Shown: piece by piece, positions 1 to 6,038 of the stretch | Numbering within the stretch: position 1 is the first letter of the stretch | Layout of the letters: each line of letters begins with the position of its first letter | Notes under the pieces: model-generated | Database searches by the model: none | Seen by the model: the letters and a program-made list of their open reading frames with translations, nothing else | What the model was told of the DNA's origin: nothing | Made by a program: the position numbers and the translations under genes | DNA from: Bacillota bacterium | GTDB taxonomy: Bacteria; Bacillota; UBA5301; JASBVW01 | Length of the DNA stretch: 6,441 nt | Direction: 5' to 3' | Assembly: GCA_029961005.1 (NCBI GenBank) | Contig: JASBVW010000084.1 | Coordinates: forward strand, 1 to 6,441

Positions 1-246
1 GTACTTGCGCAGCAGCATGCAGAAGGCGGGCGGGGAGGGCGGGTTGTCGCTGGAGACTTCTTCCAGAAGGCAGAGAAAGGGGTGGGTCGGTTCGAGGGAG
101 AGGACGAGCCAGCGGCGCTTTCCCCGGTAAAGCCCCAGGAGAAATTGGTGCTCCACCGGCTGGTATATCTTCTGAATGCGCGCCCCCGCCAGTTCTTGCT
201 GCAGTTCCGGCACCAGGGCCGCGATGACCAGTCCGTCCATTGGCAT
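1..246 (-). CDS. rqcH: RqcH/NFACT family ribosome quality control factor (N-terminal part, truncated by window edge)
   Basis: Reading the minus strand from 246 gives 82 in-frame codons that run off the left edge. The protein starts MPMDGLVIAALVPEL, continues with an IQKIYQPVEHQFLLGLYR stretch and ends at the conserved SPPAFCMLLRKY. This is the typical N-terminus of the NFACT family (B. subtilis RqcH/YloA, older name fibronectin-binding protein FbpA). From family knowledge, RqcH binds stalled 50S-peptidyl-tRNA complexes and recruits tRNA-Ala to add C-terminal alanine tails that mark the chain for degradation. Only part of the NFACT-N domain is present, and the catalytic and coiled-coil parts lie outside the window, so activity cannot be judged. 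The start at 246 is preferred over the in-frame ATG two codons later (240) because GGAGG at 255-259 lies 8 bases upstream of it. The gene is divergent from all the others, as I recall for yloA and yloB in B. subtilis. Confidence 0.93.
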   Translation of the reverse strand, partial: MPMDGLVIAALVPELQQELAGARIQKIYQPVEHQFLLGLYRGKRRWLVLSLEPTHPFLCLLEEVSSDNPPSPPAFCMLLRKY

Positions 247-265
247 GGGCCTTCCCTCCGGCCCC

Positions 266-294
266 AGTATAATCCACCTCCCGTTCCCGGTCAA
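266..294 (-). promoter_or_regulatory. Sigma-A type promoter for rqcH
   Basis: On the minus strand, TTGACC (289-294) and TATACT (266-271) are separated by exactly 17 bases. Each hexamer matches the vegetative consensus at five of six positions. The predicted transcription start is near base 259, which is the first G of the GGAGG ribosome binding site. The rqcH mRNA would therefore have a leader of only about 13 bases, little more than the binding site itself. The prediction rests on sequence alone, but spacing, match quality and position agree well. Confidence 0.75.
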
Positions 295-393
295 TGAGGC
301 TCCTGGCAATCTGCGGAAGAAGGAGGGGTTGGCTCGCCGAAGAGGAAAATAAGGAAGGGCGAGGTTCCCCTGGCTAAAGAGAGGGAAGTGTGC

Positions 394-1053
394 ATGCGGA
401 AGCGGATTGGCGCTTGGATTCTGTGCGGTGCCCTGGCGGCGGCACTGGTTTGGGGCTTCTTTGGCCTGGGCCGGGCCAGCTCGGGCGAAGAATCGGCTTT
501 GAGGCAAGGTCTGATCTACCTCTACCTGGGGTTTCCGCGGGAGGCGGCGGCGCTCTTGGCCCAGGCCCGAGAGGCAGGCCCGCCTGAGCCGGAGCTGGGT
601 TTGGCCTTCTCCTTATCTTTGGAAGCCTTGGGCCGCCCGGACGAAGCCGCAGCGGCCCTGGAGGCCCTGGCGGCCTCTTTCCCGGCCGAGGCGCAAAACG
701 AGCGCGCGGCCCTTCAAGCCCTGGAGGCCATCTTTTTAGAAGCGGCCGGCGACCGGAAAAGGGCAGAGGAGAAGTACCGCCAGGCCCTGGAGTCCTCGCC
801 GCGCTTAGCGGTGGCTCACCGCCGGCTAGCCCTGGTTTTATGGGCCCGGGGTGAGAAGGAGGAGGCTTTGTGGCATCTCCGGAGGAGCGTCGAGGAGAGC
901 CCGGAGTACTTGGCGGCTTGGCTGGAGCGGGGACGCCTCAGCCGGAGCCTGGACCGACGGGAGGAATCCAAAGCCAGCTACGAGGCGGTACTGCGCCTGG
1001 ATCCCGGCAACGAAGAGGCCAAAGCGGCGCTGAAGGAACTGGCGGGCTCGTAA
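394..1053 (+). CDS. Membrane-anchored or secreted TPR-repeat protein, function unknown
   Basis: A 219-residue protein from ATG 394. A GTG at 388 is also in frame, but GAGGGA at 381-386 sits 7 bases before 394 and almost touches 388, so 394 is the better start. The N-terminus (MRKR, then a hydrophobic stretch at about residues 6-25) is a signal anchor or signal peptide. No lipobox cysteine is seen; an ASS at 28-30 could be a weak signal peptidase site. The rest is Ala/Leu/Glu-rich helical repeat: about five TPR-like units near residues 36-62, 67-99, 105-136, 139-170 and 173-204. The last three are clearest, ending in ALESSP, SVEESP and VLRLDP. By the positive-inside rule the TPR domain should face outside. 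TPRs usually bind proteins, but no partner is evident. The gene lies between the rqcH and ATPase genes and is 80 bases upstream of the latter with no terminator seen, so it may head the operon. I do not recognise a specific family. Confidence 0.85.
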   Translation: MRKRIGAWILCGALAAALVWGFFGLGRASSGEESALRQGLIYLYLGFPREAAALLAQAREAGPPEPELGLAFSLSLEALGRPDEAAAALEALAASFPAEAQNERAALQALEAIFLEAAGDRKRAEEKYRQALESSPRLAVAHRRLALVLWARGEKEEALWHLRRSVEESPEYLAAWLERGRLSRSLDRREESKASYEAVLRLDPGNEEAKAALKELAGS

Positions 1054-1133
1054 TTTTTCCCTGCGGGCGGGCATAGAGTTGCAGTGGCTGCACGGCACGG
1101 CCGCGCATCGCCGTCCGGAGGGATCGCTTTACT

Positions 1134-3830
1134 GTGCGCAAACCCTGGTATGCCATGTCAGTCTCGGAGGTCCTGCAGGCGTTAAAGGTAGATGCGGAGC
1201 AGGGCCTCTCGCCTCGTTTGGCCGGAGAACGTCTCCGGCGCTACGGAAGTAACACCCTGCCCCAAAGGTGCCCACCCACCCTCGGGCGCCTTTTCCTCGC
1301 CCAGTTTGAGGACGTGACCGTGTTAACCCTCTTGGCGGCCACGGTCGTCTCCGGTTTGCTAGGCGAATGGAGCGATGCCGCCACCATCGTCTGCATCCTG
1401 GTCCTCAACGCCTGCCTGGGGGTCTTTCAAGAGTATCGGGCCGAGCGGGCCCTGGAAGCGCTGCAGCGCCTTTCGGCGCCTGAGGCGCGGGTCCTCCGGG
1501 GGAAAAAGGAGGTCCGCATACCCGCGGCGGAGGTGGTGGTGGGAGATGTGGTTCTCTTGGAGGCGGGAGACCGGGTACCGGCCGATCTGCGCTTGATCGA
1601 GGCCTGGTCGCTCCAGGTGGAGGAGTCTGCCCTCACCGGCGAGTCTCACCCTGTCTCCAAGCAGGTGGAGCCGTTAGCTAAGGAAGGTCTCCCTTTAGGG
1701 GAGCAGGCCAACATGGTTTTCCTGGGTACCGTCGTGGTGCGCGGGCGGGGCAAGGGAATAGCGGTGGCCACCGGAACGCATACTCAGATGGGGCGCATCG
1801 CCCATCTCTTGCGCGAGGCGGAGGGAAATGGTACACCTCTCCAACGCCGCCTAGCCCACCTGGGCCGCCTGGTGGTGGCCGGCTGCCTCGCGGTCTGCCT
1901 GGCCATTTTTGCGGTCGGCCTGGCTTACGGCCGGCCGCTGAGGGAGATGTTTCTCACCGGAGTCAGCCTGGCCGTGGCGGCTATCCCAGAAGGATTGCCG
2001 GCGGTGGTTACCATCGTGCTGGCACTGGGCGTGCAGAGAATGGGCCGCCGGCAGGCCATTGTGCGTCGCCTGGCGGCGGTGGAGACGCTCGGGAGCGCCA
2101 CCGTCATCTGTGCCGACAAGACCGGGACTCTCACCCAGAACCGGATGCGGGCGCGGGTCCTGTTTGTAGACGGGCGGAAGGTGGAGGCGGCCGCCCTCTC
2201 CCCGCGGTCCCTCTCCGACCCTCGCTTCCCCGGGCTGCGCCGTTTGGGAGAGATTGCTGCCCTCTGTCACGCCTTGCCCCGGGGGCAGGTGGGGCTAAAG
2301 GAAGGTGAGGAGGGGGAGGAGCCGGGAGATCCGACGGAGTGGGCATTGGTGCGCCTGGCCCGCGCTTTGGGGATCCGCCTCCGGGAGCTGCAGGAGAACT
2401 GGGAGTTCCTCGCCGAGCTCCCCTTTGAAGCGGAGCGGCGCATGATGACCGTGTGCTACCGGCCGCCCGGCGGCGTCCCGCTGGCCTTCAGCAAGGGAGC
2501 GGTGGACGCCCTTCTGGCCCGCAGCCGAGCCGTCTTCTCCGGGGGGAGAGCGGAGCCGCTGACAGAAGAGAGGCGGGCTTCCTTTCTCCGGGTGCAGGAG
2601 GAGCTGGGGCGACAGGGGCTCCGCGTATTGGCTCTGGCCTTTCGCCCCCTGAGCGAAGAAGAGGTGCGGTCTTTGCAGCGGCTGGGCCCGGGAGGGGAAG
2701 CAGCGCCCCCAGTAGAGGAGCGCCTGATCTTGGTGGGGCTGGTAGGGCTCAACGATCCGCCGCGGCCCGAGGTGAAGGAGGCGGTAAGCAAGGCCGCTGC
2801 GGCGGGCATCCGTACCATCATGGTGACGGGAGACCATCCTTTGACTGCCGGAGCCGTCGCCCGGGAAGTGGGGATCCTCACCGAGGGGGAAGAAGTCCTG
2901 ACGGGGATGGATCTAGACGAATTGAGTGAGCAGCAGCTGCGGGCGGCGGTCAAGCGCTGCCGGGTCTTTGCCCGCGTCACCCCGCGCCACAAGCTCCGCT
3001 TGGTCCAGGCCCTAAAGGCGGAGGGGGAAGTGGTGGCCATGACGGGGGATGGCGTCAATGATGCCCCCGCCCTCCAAGAGGCTGATATAGGGATCGCCAT
3101 GGGGCGCACGGGGACGGATGTGGCCCGGGGCGCCGCCGCTATGGTACTGGCGGATGACAATTACGCCACCATCGTGGCGGCCGTGGAAGAAGGGCGCTCC
3201 ATTTACCAGAGCATCCGGCGTTTCATCCGCTACCTTCTGGCCTGTAACGCGGGCGAGGTCTTAACTATGCTCATTGCTGCTGCCGCCAATCTCCCCTTTC
3301 CCCTGACCGCGACGCAACTCTTGTGGATGAACCTGGTCACTGACGGCCTGCCGGCCTTGGGTTTAGGCATGGGGCCCGCCGATCCGGACCTGATGCGCCA
3401 GCCACCCAGAGCGCCCGGCGAGCCTATCCTCACCCGGCGCCTCATGGCCACCATTGCCAAGCAGGGGGCCCTGTTCTCCTTCTGCACTTTGGCTGCCTTT
3501 TTGTCCCTGTTGCTGCAAGGCCAGGGGGAGGAGAAGGCCCGCACCGCCGCCTTTACTGCCTTGGTCCTGGCCCAACTGGCCTACGCGCTGCGCTGCCAGG
3601 GGCCGCGGTGGCTCTGGACCCGGGGTGGTAATGCCTTTCTTTTTTGGGCGGTCTTGTTTTCGGCGGGCGTACACCTGGCTTTCCTCTATCTCCCGCCCTT
3701 GGCCGGGTTGCTGCACGCCGTCCCCCTGGACTTGGGGTCCTGGCTGGTCATCGGTGCGGCTATCCTCTTCGGGGTCTTCCTCTCTGATTTCTGCTGGCCC
3801 TGGCTGCGCCGCCAAATCCAAGATCACTGA
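1134..3830 (+). CDS. yloB: Calcium-translocating P-type ATPase (P2A/SERCA-like)
   Basis: An 898-residue cation pump of typical family length. Landmarks in order: N-terminal cation-ATPase domain (WYAMSVSEVL), actuator TGES at 168-171, M4 IPEGLP (Glu286), phosphorylated Asp328 in DKTGTLT, nucleotide domain with GDPTE (398-402) and FSKGA (452-456), TGDHPLTA (565-572), hinge TGDGVNDAP (637-645), M5 CNAGE (Asn705, Glu708) and M6 MNLVTDGLP (Asn733, Thr736, Asp737). These M4/M5/M6 residues match the SERCA calcium ligands, so ATP-driven Ca2+ export across the plasma membrane is the likely job. In M8 a Gln (814) stands where SERCA has Glu908. The C-terminus keeps the M8-M10 pattern, including the LDL..WL motif. 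The start is GTG 1134, with GGAGG at 1117-1121 a rather long 12 bases upstream. A 5-bp GC stem (ACGGC 1097-1101 with GCCGT 1110-1114) lies just before it. Position next to yicC matches B. subtilis yloB. Mn2+ as a second substrate cannot be excluded. Confidence 0.96.
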   Translation: MRKPWYAMSVSEVLQALKVDAEQGLSPRLAGERLRRYGSNTLPQRCPPTLGRLFLAQFEDVTVLTLLAATVVSGLLGEWSDAATIVCILVLNACLGVFQEYRAERALEALQRLSAPEARVLRGKKEVRIPAAEVVVGDVVLLEAGDRVPADLRLIEAWSLQVEESALTGESHPVSKQVEPLAKEGLPLGEQANMVFLGTVVVRGRGKGIAVATGTHTQMGRIAHLLREAEGNGTPLQRRLAHLGRLVVAGCLAVCLAIFAVGLAYGRPLREMFLTGVSLAVAAIPEGLPAVVTIVLALGVQRMGRRQAIVRRLAAVETLGSATVICADKTGTLTQNRMRARVLFVDGRKVEAAALSPRSLSDPRFPGLRRLGEIAALCHALPRGQVGLKEGEEGEEPGDPTEWALVRLARALGIRLRELQENWEFLAELPFEAERRMMTVCYRPPGGVPLAFSKGAVDALLARSRAVFSGGRAEPLTEERRASFLRVQEELGRQGLRVLALAFRPLSEEEVRSLQRLGPGGEAAPPVEERLILVGLVGLNDPPRPEVKEAVSKAAAAGIRTIMVTGDHPLTAGAVAREVGILTEGEEVLTGMDLDELSEQQLRAAVKRCRVFARVTPRHKLRLVQALKAEGEVVAMTGDGVNDAPALQEADIGIAMGRTGTDVARGAAAMVLADDNYATIVAAVEEGRSIYQSIRRFIRYLLACNAGEVLTMLIAAAANLPFPLTATQLLWMNLVTDGLPALGLGMGPADPDLMRQPPRAPGEPILTRRLMATIAKQGALFSFCTLAAFLSLLLQGQGEEKARTAAFTALVLAQLAYALRCQGPRWLWTRGGNAFLFWAVLFSAGVHLAFLYLPPLAGLLHAVPLDLGSWLVIGAAILFGVFLSDFCWPWLRRQIQDH

Positions 3831-3897
3831 GAGGAGGATTTTTCCGGAGGGAGTGGAATATAGAATAGGCGATTTGGCCGAAATAGCAGCAGAAGAG

Positions 3898-3907
3898 CCT
3901 TTAAAGG
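3898..3907. repeat. 10-bp perfect palindrome overlapping the yicC ribosome binding site
   Basis: CCTTTAAAGG is a perfect inverted repeat with no spacer. It runs into the AAGGGG (3904-3909) that lies 7 bases before the yicC ATG. It is too short and loop-free to form a stable RNA hairpin (about 3 bp with a 4-base loop). If it matters, it is more likely a protein site on DNA or chance. The palindrome is seen directly; function is not shown. Confidence 0.3.
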
Positions 3908-3916
3908 GGTTTTTCC

Positions 3917-4798
3917 ATGCTGAGGAGCATGACCGGGTACGGCAGAGGTGAGGCAGCCGGCCACCAATACAGGGTCGAGGTCGAGCTCAAGGCTGTCAAC
4001 CATCGCTACGCCGATTTTATTTTTCGCCTTCCTAAAGGCTGGGCAGCGCTGGAGGATCGCTTGCGCCGCCTGCTGCAGGCACAGATCTTCCGGGGGCGCG
4101 TGGAGGTGGAGGTGAGGGCCTCCGCGGCCGAAGGGGTGGTGTACCCGGTGGCGGTGGACCTTCCACTGCTGAAAGGGTACCTGGCTGCCATTGCCCAGGT
4201 GCAGGCTGTCCTGGGGCAGGACGAGCCCCCCGACTGGCGCCTGGCTGTCCAGTTGCCCGGGGTCTTACAGGTGAGCGAGGAGGTTCCCGAGCATGAGCTG
4301 ATCTGGCCCGTCTTGGCGGAGGCGGCGCAGAGAGCCGTAGCCGAGCTCCTGGCGATGCGGCTCCGGGAGGGGGCGCATCTGGCGGAGGATATTTCCGCGC
4401 GCCTGCAGAGCATCCAGAGGTGGGTGAAAGAGATAGAGGGGCGCAAGGAGCGCGTAGTGGAGGAGTACCGCCAAAAGCTGTCGGCGCGGGTCCAGGAAAT
4501 GTTAGGCCACCAGGCGCTGGACGAGTGGCGTCTGGCGGCGGAGGTAGCCCTCTTCGCCGAGAGGAGCGACATCGCGGAGGAAGTGGTGCGCCTGCAGAGC
4601 CACGCCGCTCAGCTGGAGGCCATCCTCTCCGGTGACGAACCGGCGGTAGGGCGCAAATTGGACTTCCTACTTCAGGAGATGCACCGGGAAGTCAACACCA
4701 TGGCCGCCAAGACCACCGACTTGGAGATAGTGCAGCGGGTGATCTTGATCAAGGGCGAATTGGACAAGATACGGGAGCAGGTGCAAAACGTGGAGTGA
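3917..4798 (+). CDS. yicC: YicC/YloC family endoribonuclease
   Basis: A 293-residue, full-length member. The start is fixed by the family signature MLRSMTGYGR at residues 1-10 and by AAGGGG (3904-3909) 7 bases upstream. The YicC-N domain follows, with ELKAVNHRY at 23-31 and the REGAHL motif at 150-155. A charged helical middle (about 160-195) leads to the C-terminal DUF1732 region, with ERSDIAEEVVRL (215-226), GRKLDFLLQEMHREVNT (245-261) and the terminal KIREQVQNVE. E. coli YicC and B. subtilis YloC are reported as single-strand endoribonucleases forming a multimeric clamp, and E. coli YicC is linked to small-RNA turnover. Targets here are unknown. The gene lies 86 bases after the ATPase gene with no terminator seen. 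That gap is purine-rich and holds orphan SD-like motifs (3831-3837, 3846-3850) and a poorly supported TAGAAT -10-like hexamer (3861-3866), too weak to call a promoter. The protein is complete, and I see no missing family motif. Confidence 0.96.
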   Translation: MLRSMTGYGRGEAAGHQYRVEVELKAVNHRYADFIFRLPKGWAALEDRLRRLLQAQIFRGRVEVEVRASAAEGVVYPVAVDLPLLKGYLAAIAQVQAVLGQDEPPDWRLAVQLPGVLQVSEEVPEHELIWPVLAEAAQRAVAELLAMRLREGAHLAEDISARLQSIQRWVKEIEGRKERVVEEYRQKLSARVQEMLGHQALDEWRLAAEVALFAERSDIAEEVVRLQSHAAQLEAILSGDEPAVGRKLDFLLQEMHREVNTMAAKTTDLEIVQRVILIKGELDKIREQVQNVE

Positions 4799-4802
4799 GG
4801 TG

Positions 4803-4838
4803 ATGTGGGTCCGAAGAGGAGCCTGATCGGATCTCAGG
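4803..4838 (+). promoter_or_regulatory. Possible remA leader element: 7-codon ORF overlapping two competing hairpins
   Basis: Five bases after the yicC stop an ATG (4803) opens an ORF for MWVRRGA, ending at TGA 4824-4826. GGAG at 4792-4795 lies 7 bases upstream of it. The same stretch can form hairpin 1, GGTCCGA (4808-4814) with TCGGATC (4827-4833), 7 bp with one G-U and a 12-base loop. It can instead form hairpin 2, CCTGA (4822-4826) with TCAGG (4834-4838), 5 bp and a 7-base loop. Each places one arm in the other's loop, so they exclude each other in a simple fold. A ribosome on the short ORF would cover the 5' arms. No U-tract follows, so this is not a standard attenuator, and neither hairpin pairs with the remA binding site at 4877-4883. 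The pairings are seen; regulation is speculative and chance remains likely. Confidence 0.25.
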
Positions 4839-4889
4839 GGCGAAAAAAGGGCAGGGGAGCCAAACCGTCTAGGATGAGGAGGTACAGCG

Positions 4890-5153
4890 ATGGAGATTAG
4901 GCTTATTAACATCGGTTTTGGTAATATTGTGGCAGCCAATCGCATTGTCGCCATTGTCAGCCCGGAGTCGGCGCCTATTAAGCGGATTATTCAGGAGGCC
5001 CGGGATAGGGGGATGCTCATCGACGCCACGTACGGGCGCAGGACGAGGGCGGTCATCATCACCGACAGCGACCACGTCATCCTCTCTGCGGTCCAGCCGG
5101 AGACGGTTGCCCACCGGCTGATCTCTAAAGAAAGCGTAGAGGTGCCCGAGTAA
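4890..5153 (+). CDS. remA: RemA family DNA-binding regulator (DUF370)
   Basis: An 87-residue protein, about the usual length (B. subtilis RemA is near 89). It begins MEIRLINIGFGNIVAANR and carries the near-invariant blocks SPESAPIKR, DRGMLIDATYGRRTRAV, SDHVILSAVQPETVAHR. Arg18 and Pro29, whose change impairs B. subtilis RemA as I recall, and Arg50/Arg51 of the DNA-contacting TYGRRTR segment are all present. In B. subtilis, RemA forms ring-like oligomers that bind repeated upstream sites and activates biofilm matrix (eps, tapA) and osmoprotection genes. The targets in this organism are unknown. The start is well set: AGGAGGT at 4877-4883 lies 6 bases before the ATG. It sits 91 bases after yicC, with the leader structure described separately, and 16 bases before gmk, so remA and gmk are probably co-transcribed. 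Confidence 0.96.
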   Translation: MEIRLINIGFGNIVAANRIVAIVSPESAPIKRIIQEARDRGMLIDATYGRRTRAVIITDSDHVILSAVQPETVAHRLISKESVEVPE

Positions 5154-5169
5154 AGAGGGAGAGTGGGCT

Positions 5170-5832
5170 GTGACGGATTCCAGGAAACTTCTCTACCGGA
5201 GCGGTGTACTGGCGGTGCTTTCGGGGCCTTCGGGCGTAGGGAAGAATACCGTTCTCAACCGGCTGTTGACACAGCGCACCGACCTCCGGTATTCTATCTC
5301 CGTGACGACGCGTCCTCCGCGTCGAGGAGAGAAAGACGGCCAACACTATTTCTTCGTGGACCGGGAAAAGTTTCGCCAGTTGGTCGACCAGGGTGAACTG
5401 TTGGAATGGGCGGAGGTCTACGGCCATTATTACGGGACTCCGCGCCGCTTCATTGAAGACTGCCTAAGCAGCGGCTATTCAGTGGTTCTGGACGTGGATC
5501 CCCAGGGGGCGGCGCAGATCAGGCAGAAAGTGCCCGACGGCGTCTTCATCTTCCTCATGCCGCCTTCCTGGGAAGCGCTGGAGCAGCGCATCCGCTCCCG
5601 GGGCGCGGACAGCGAGGAGACCATTGTCCAGCGCCTGACCGCTGCCCAAAAAGAACTGGCCGCTGTGGCAGAGTACGATTACGTGGTCCTCAATGACGAC
5701 CTGGACCGGGCAGTGGAGGACCTAAGCGCTATCGTCAGCGCGGAGACGCGCCGGGTGACGCGCACAGATTACCGCCGCTTTCTCCGGGAACGCTTTAACC
5801 AGAATCACTACGGGGAGGGGACGAGACCATGA
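5170..5832 (+). CDS. gmk: Guanylate kinase
   Basis: A 220-residue enzyme that phosphorylates GMP (and dGMP) to GDP with ATP, an essential cytoplasmic step in GTP supply. The P-loop is GPSGVGKNT at 19-27, with Asn rather than Ser/Thr/Gly after the Lys and Thr next. The GMP-binding part has SVTTRPPRRGE (44-54), the HYFF at 59-62, the LLEWAEVYGHYYGT segment (77-90) and LDVDPQGA (107-114). The lid arginines are at R140, R142 and R144, and the base-contact YDYVVLND segment is at 169-176. The start is GTG 5170, with GAGGG at 5155-5159 10 bases upstream; no better start fits. About eight extra residues at the N-terminus and a short tail explain a length slightly above the usual 200-210. Its stop overlaps the rpoZ start as ATGA, which suggests translational coupling. 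Confidence 0.97.
   Translation: MTDSRKLLYRSGVLAVLSGPSGVGKNTVLNRLLTQRTDLRYSISVTTRPPRRGEKDGQHYFFVDREKFRQLVDQGELLEWAEVYGHYYGTPRRFIEDCLSSGYSVVLDVDPQGAAQIRQKVPDGVFIFLMPPSWEALEQRIRSRGADSEETIVQRLTAAQKELAAVAEYDYVVLNDDLDRAVEDLSAIVSAETRRVTRTDYRRFLRERFNQNHYGEGTRP
5266..5295 (+). promoter_or_regulatory. Weak candidate internal promoter inside gmk
   Basis: A perfect -35 hexamer TTGACA (5266-5271) is followed after 18 bases by TATTCT (5290-5295), four of six matches to the -10 consensus. It points toward rpoZ and coaBC and could give them transcription independent of the upstream genes. It lies in coding sequence for LLTQRTDLRYS, and a match of this quality can arise by chance, so I rate it low. Confidence 0.22.
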
Positions 5833-6038
5833 TGACCGATCCGCCGCTGGATCTTCTCCTCACTAAAGCCGACAGCAAGTATGCCCTGGTAGTGGTGGCG
5901 GCCAAGCGCGCCCGCCAATTAATGCAGGGGGCTGAGCCGCGCCTCCAGTCAGAGAGCCGGCATCCACTGACCATTGCCTTGGAGGAGCTGGCGAAAGGCG
6001 AGATCTCTTATGAGCGGACCAAGTCCGGCATTAAGTGA
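5829..6038 (+). CDS. rpoZ: DNA-directed RNA polymerase omega subunit
   Basis: A 69-residue protein (68 if the second ATG at 5832 is used) with the omega signature: KADSKYALVVVAAKRARQL at about 13-31, then HPLTIALEELAKGEISYE at 45-62. Omega wraps the C-terminus of beta-prime and helps RNA polymerase assembly and stability; the size is normal for Firmicutes. The usual Lys before PLTIALEE is His here, a mild change. GGAGG at 5814-5818 lies 10 bases before the ATG at 5829 and 13 before that at 5832, so 5829 is preferred. That ATG overlaps the gmk stop by four bases (ATGA). Its 3' end overlaps coaBC by 29 bases if the coaBC start below is right. The gmk-rpoZ-coaBC order is the standard Firmicutes one. 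Confidence 0.96.
   Translation: MMTDPPLDLLLTKADSKYALVVVAAKRARQLMQGAEPRLQSESRHPLTIALEELAKGEISYERTKSGIK

Noticed and set aside
82..297. Plus-strand open frame of 71 codons at the left end
   Set aside because: It is antisense to the clear rqcH coding sequence and its promoter, and has no recognisable motif.
1022..1060. TAATTTTT after the TPR gene as a possible terminator
   Set aside because: No stable GC stem ends just before the T run, so I do not call a rho-independent terminator.
2453..2929. Plus-strand frame of 158 codons within the ATPase gene
   Set aside because: Out-of-frame shadow, rich in Gly/Arg/Pro; the ATPase reading frame has all expected motifs across this stretch with no frameshift.
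2456..3160. Long minus-strand open frame of 234 codons opposite the ATPase gene (also 2295-2837 and 1851-2270)
   Set aside because: These are antisense shadows of a motif-complete ATPase in GC-rich DNA. The translations are low-complexity Arg/Ser/Pro/Gly-rich and show no family motifs.
3853..3951. Short frame from GTG 3853 (32 codons, EYRIGDLAEIAAEEP...) bridging the ATPase-yicC gap
   Set aside because: The composition looks protein-like, but GGAGG (3846-3850) is only 2 bases before the GTG, it overlaps the secure yicC start by 35 bases and I know no family it matches.
4808..4838. H-type pseudoknot formed by both remA-leader stems at once
   Set aside because: The strand that must cross the 7-bp first stem would have zero linking bases, which is sterically impossible. 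Competing hairpins are the only workable reading.
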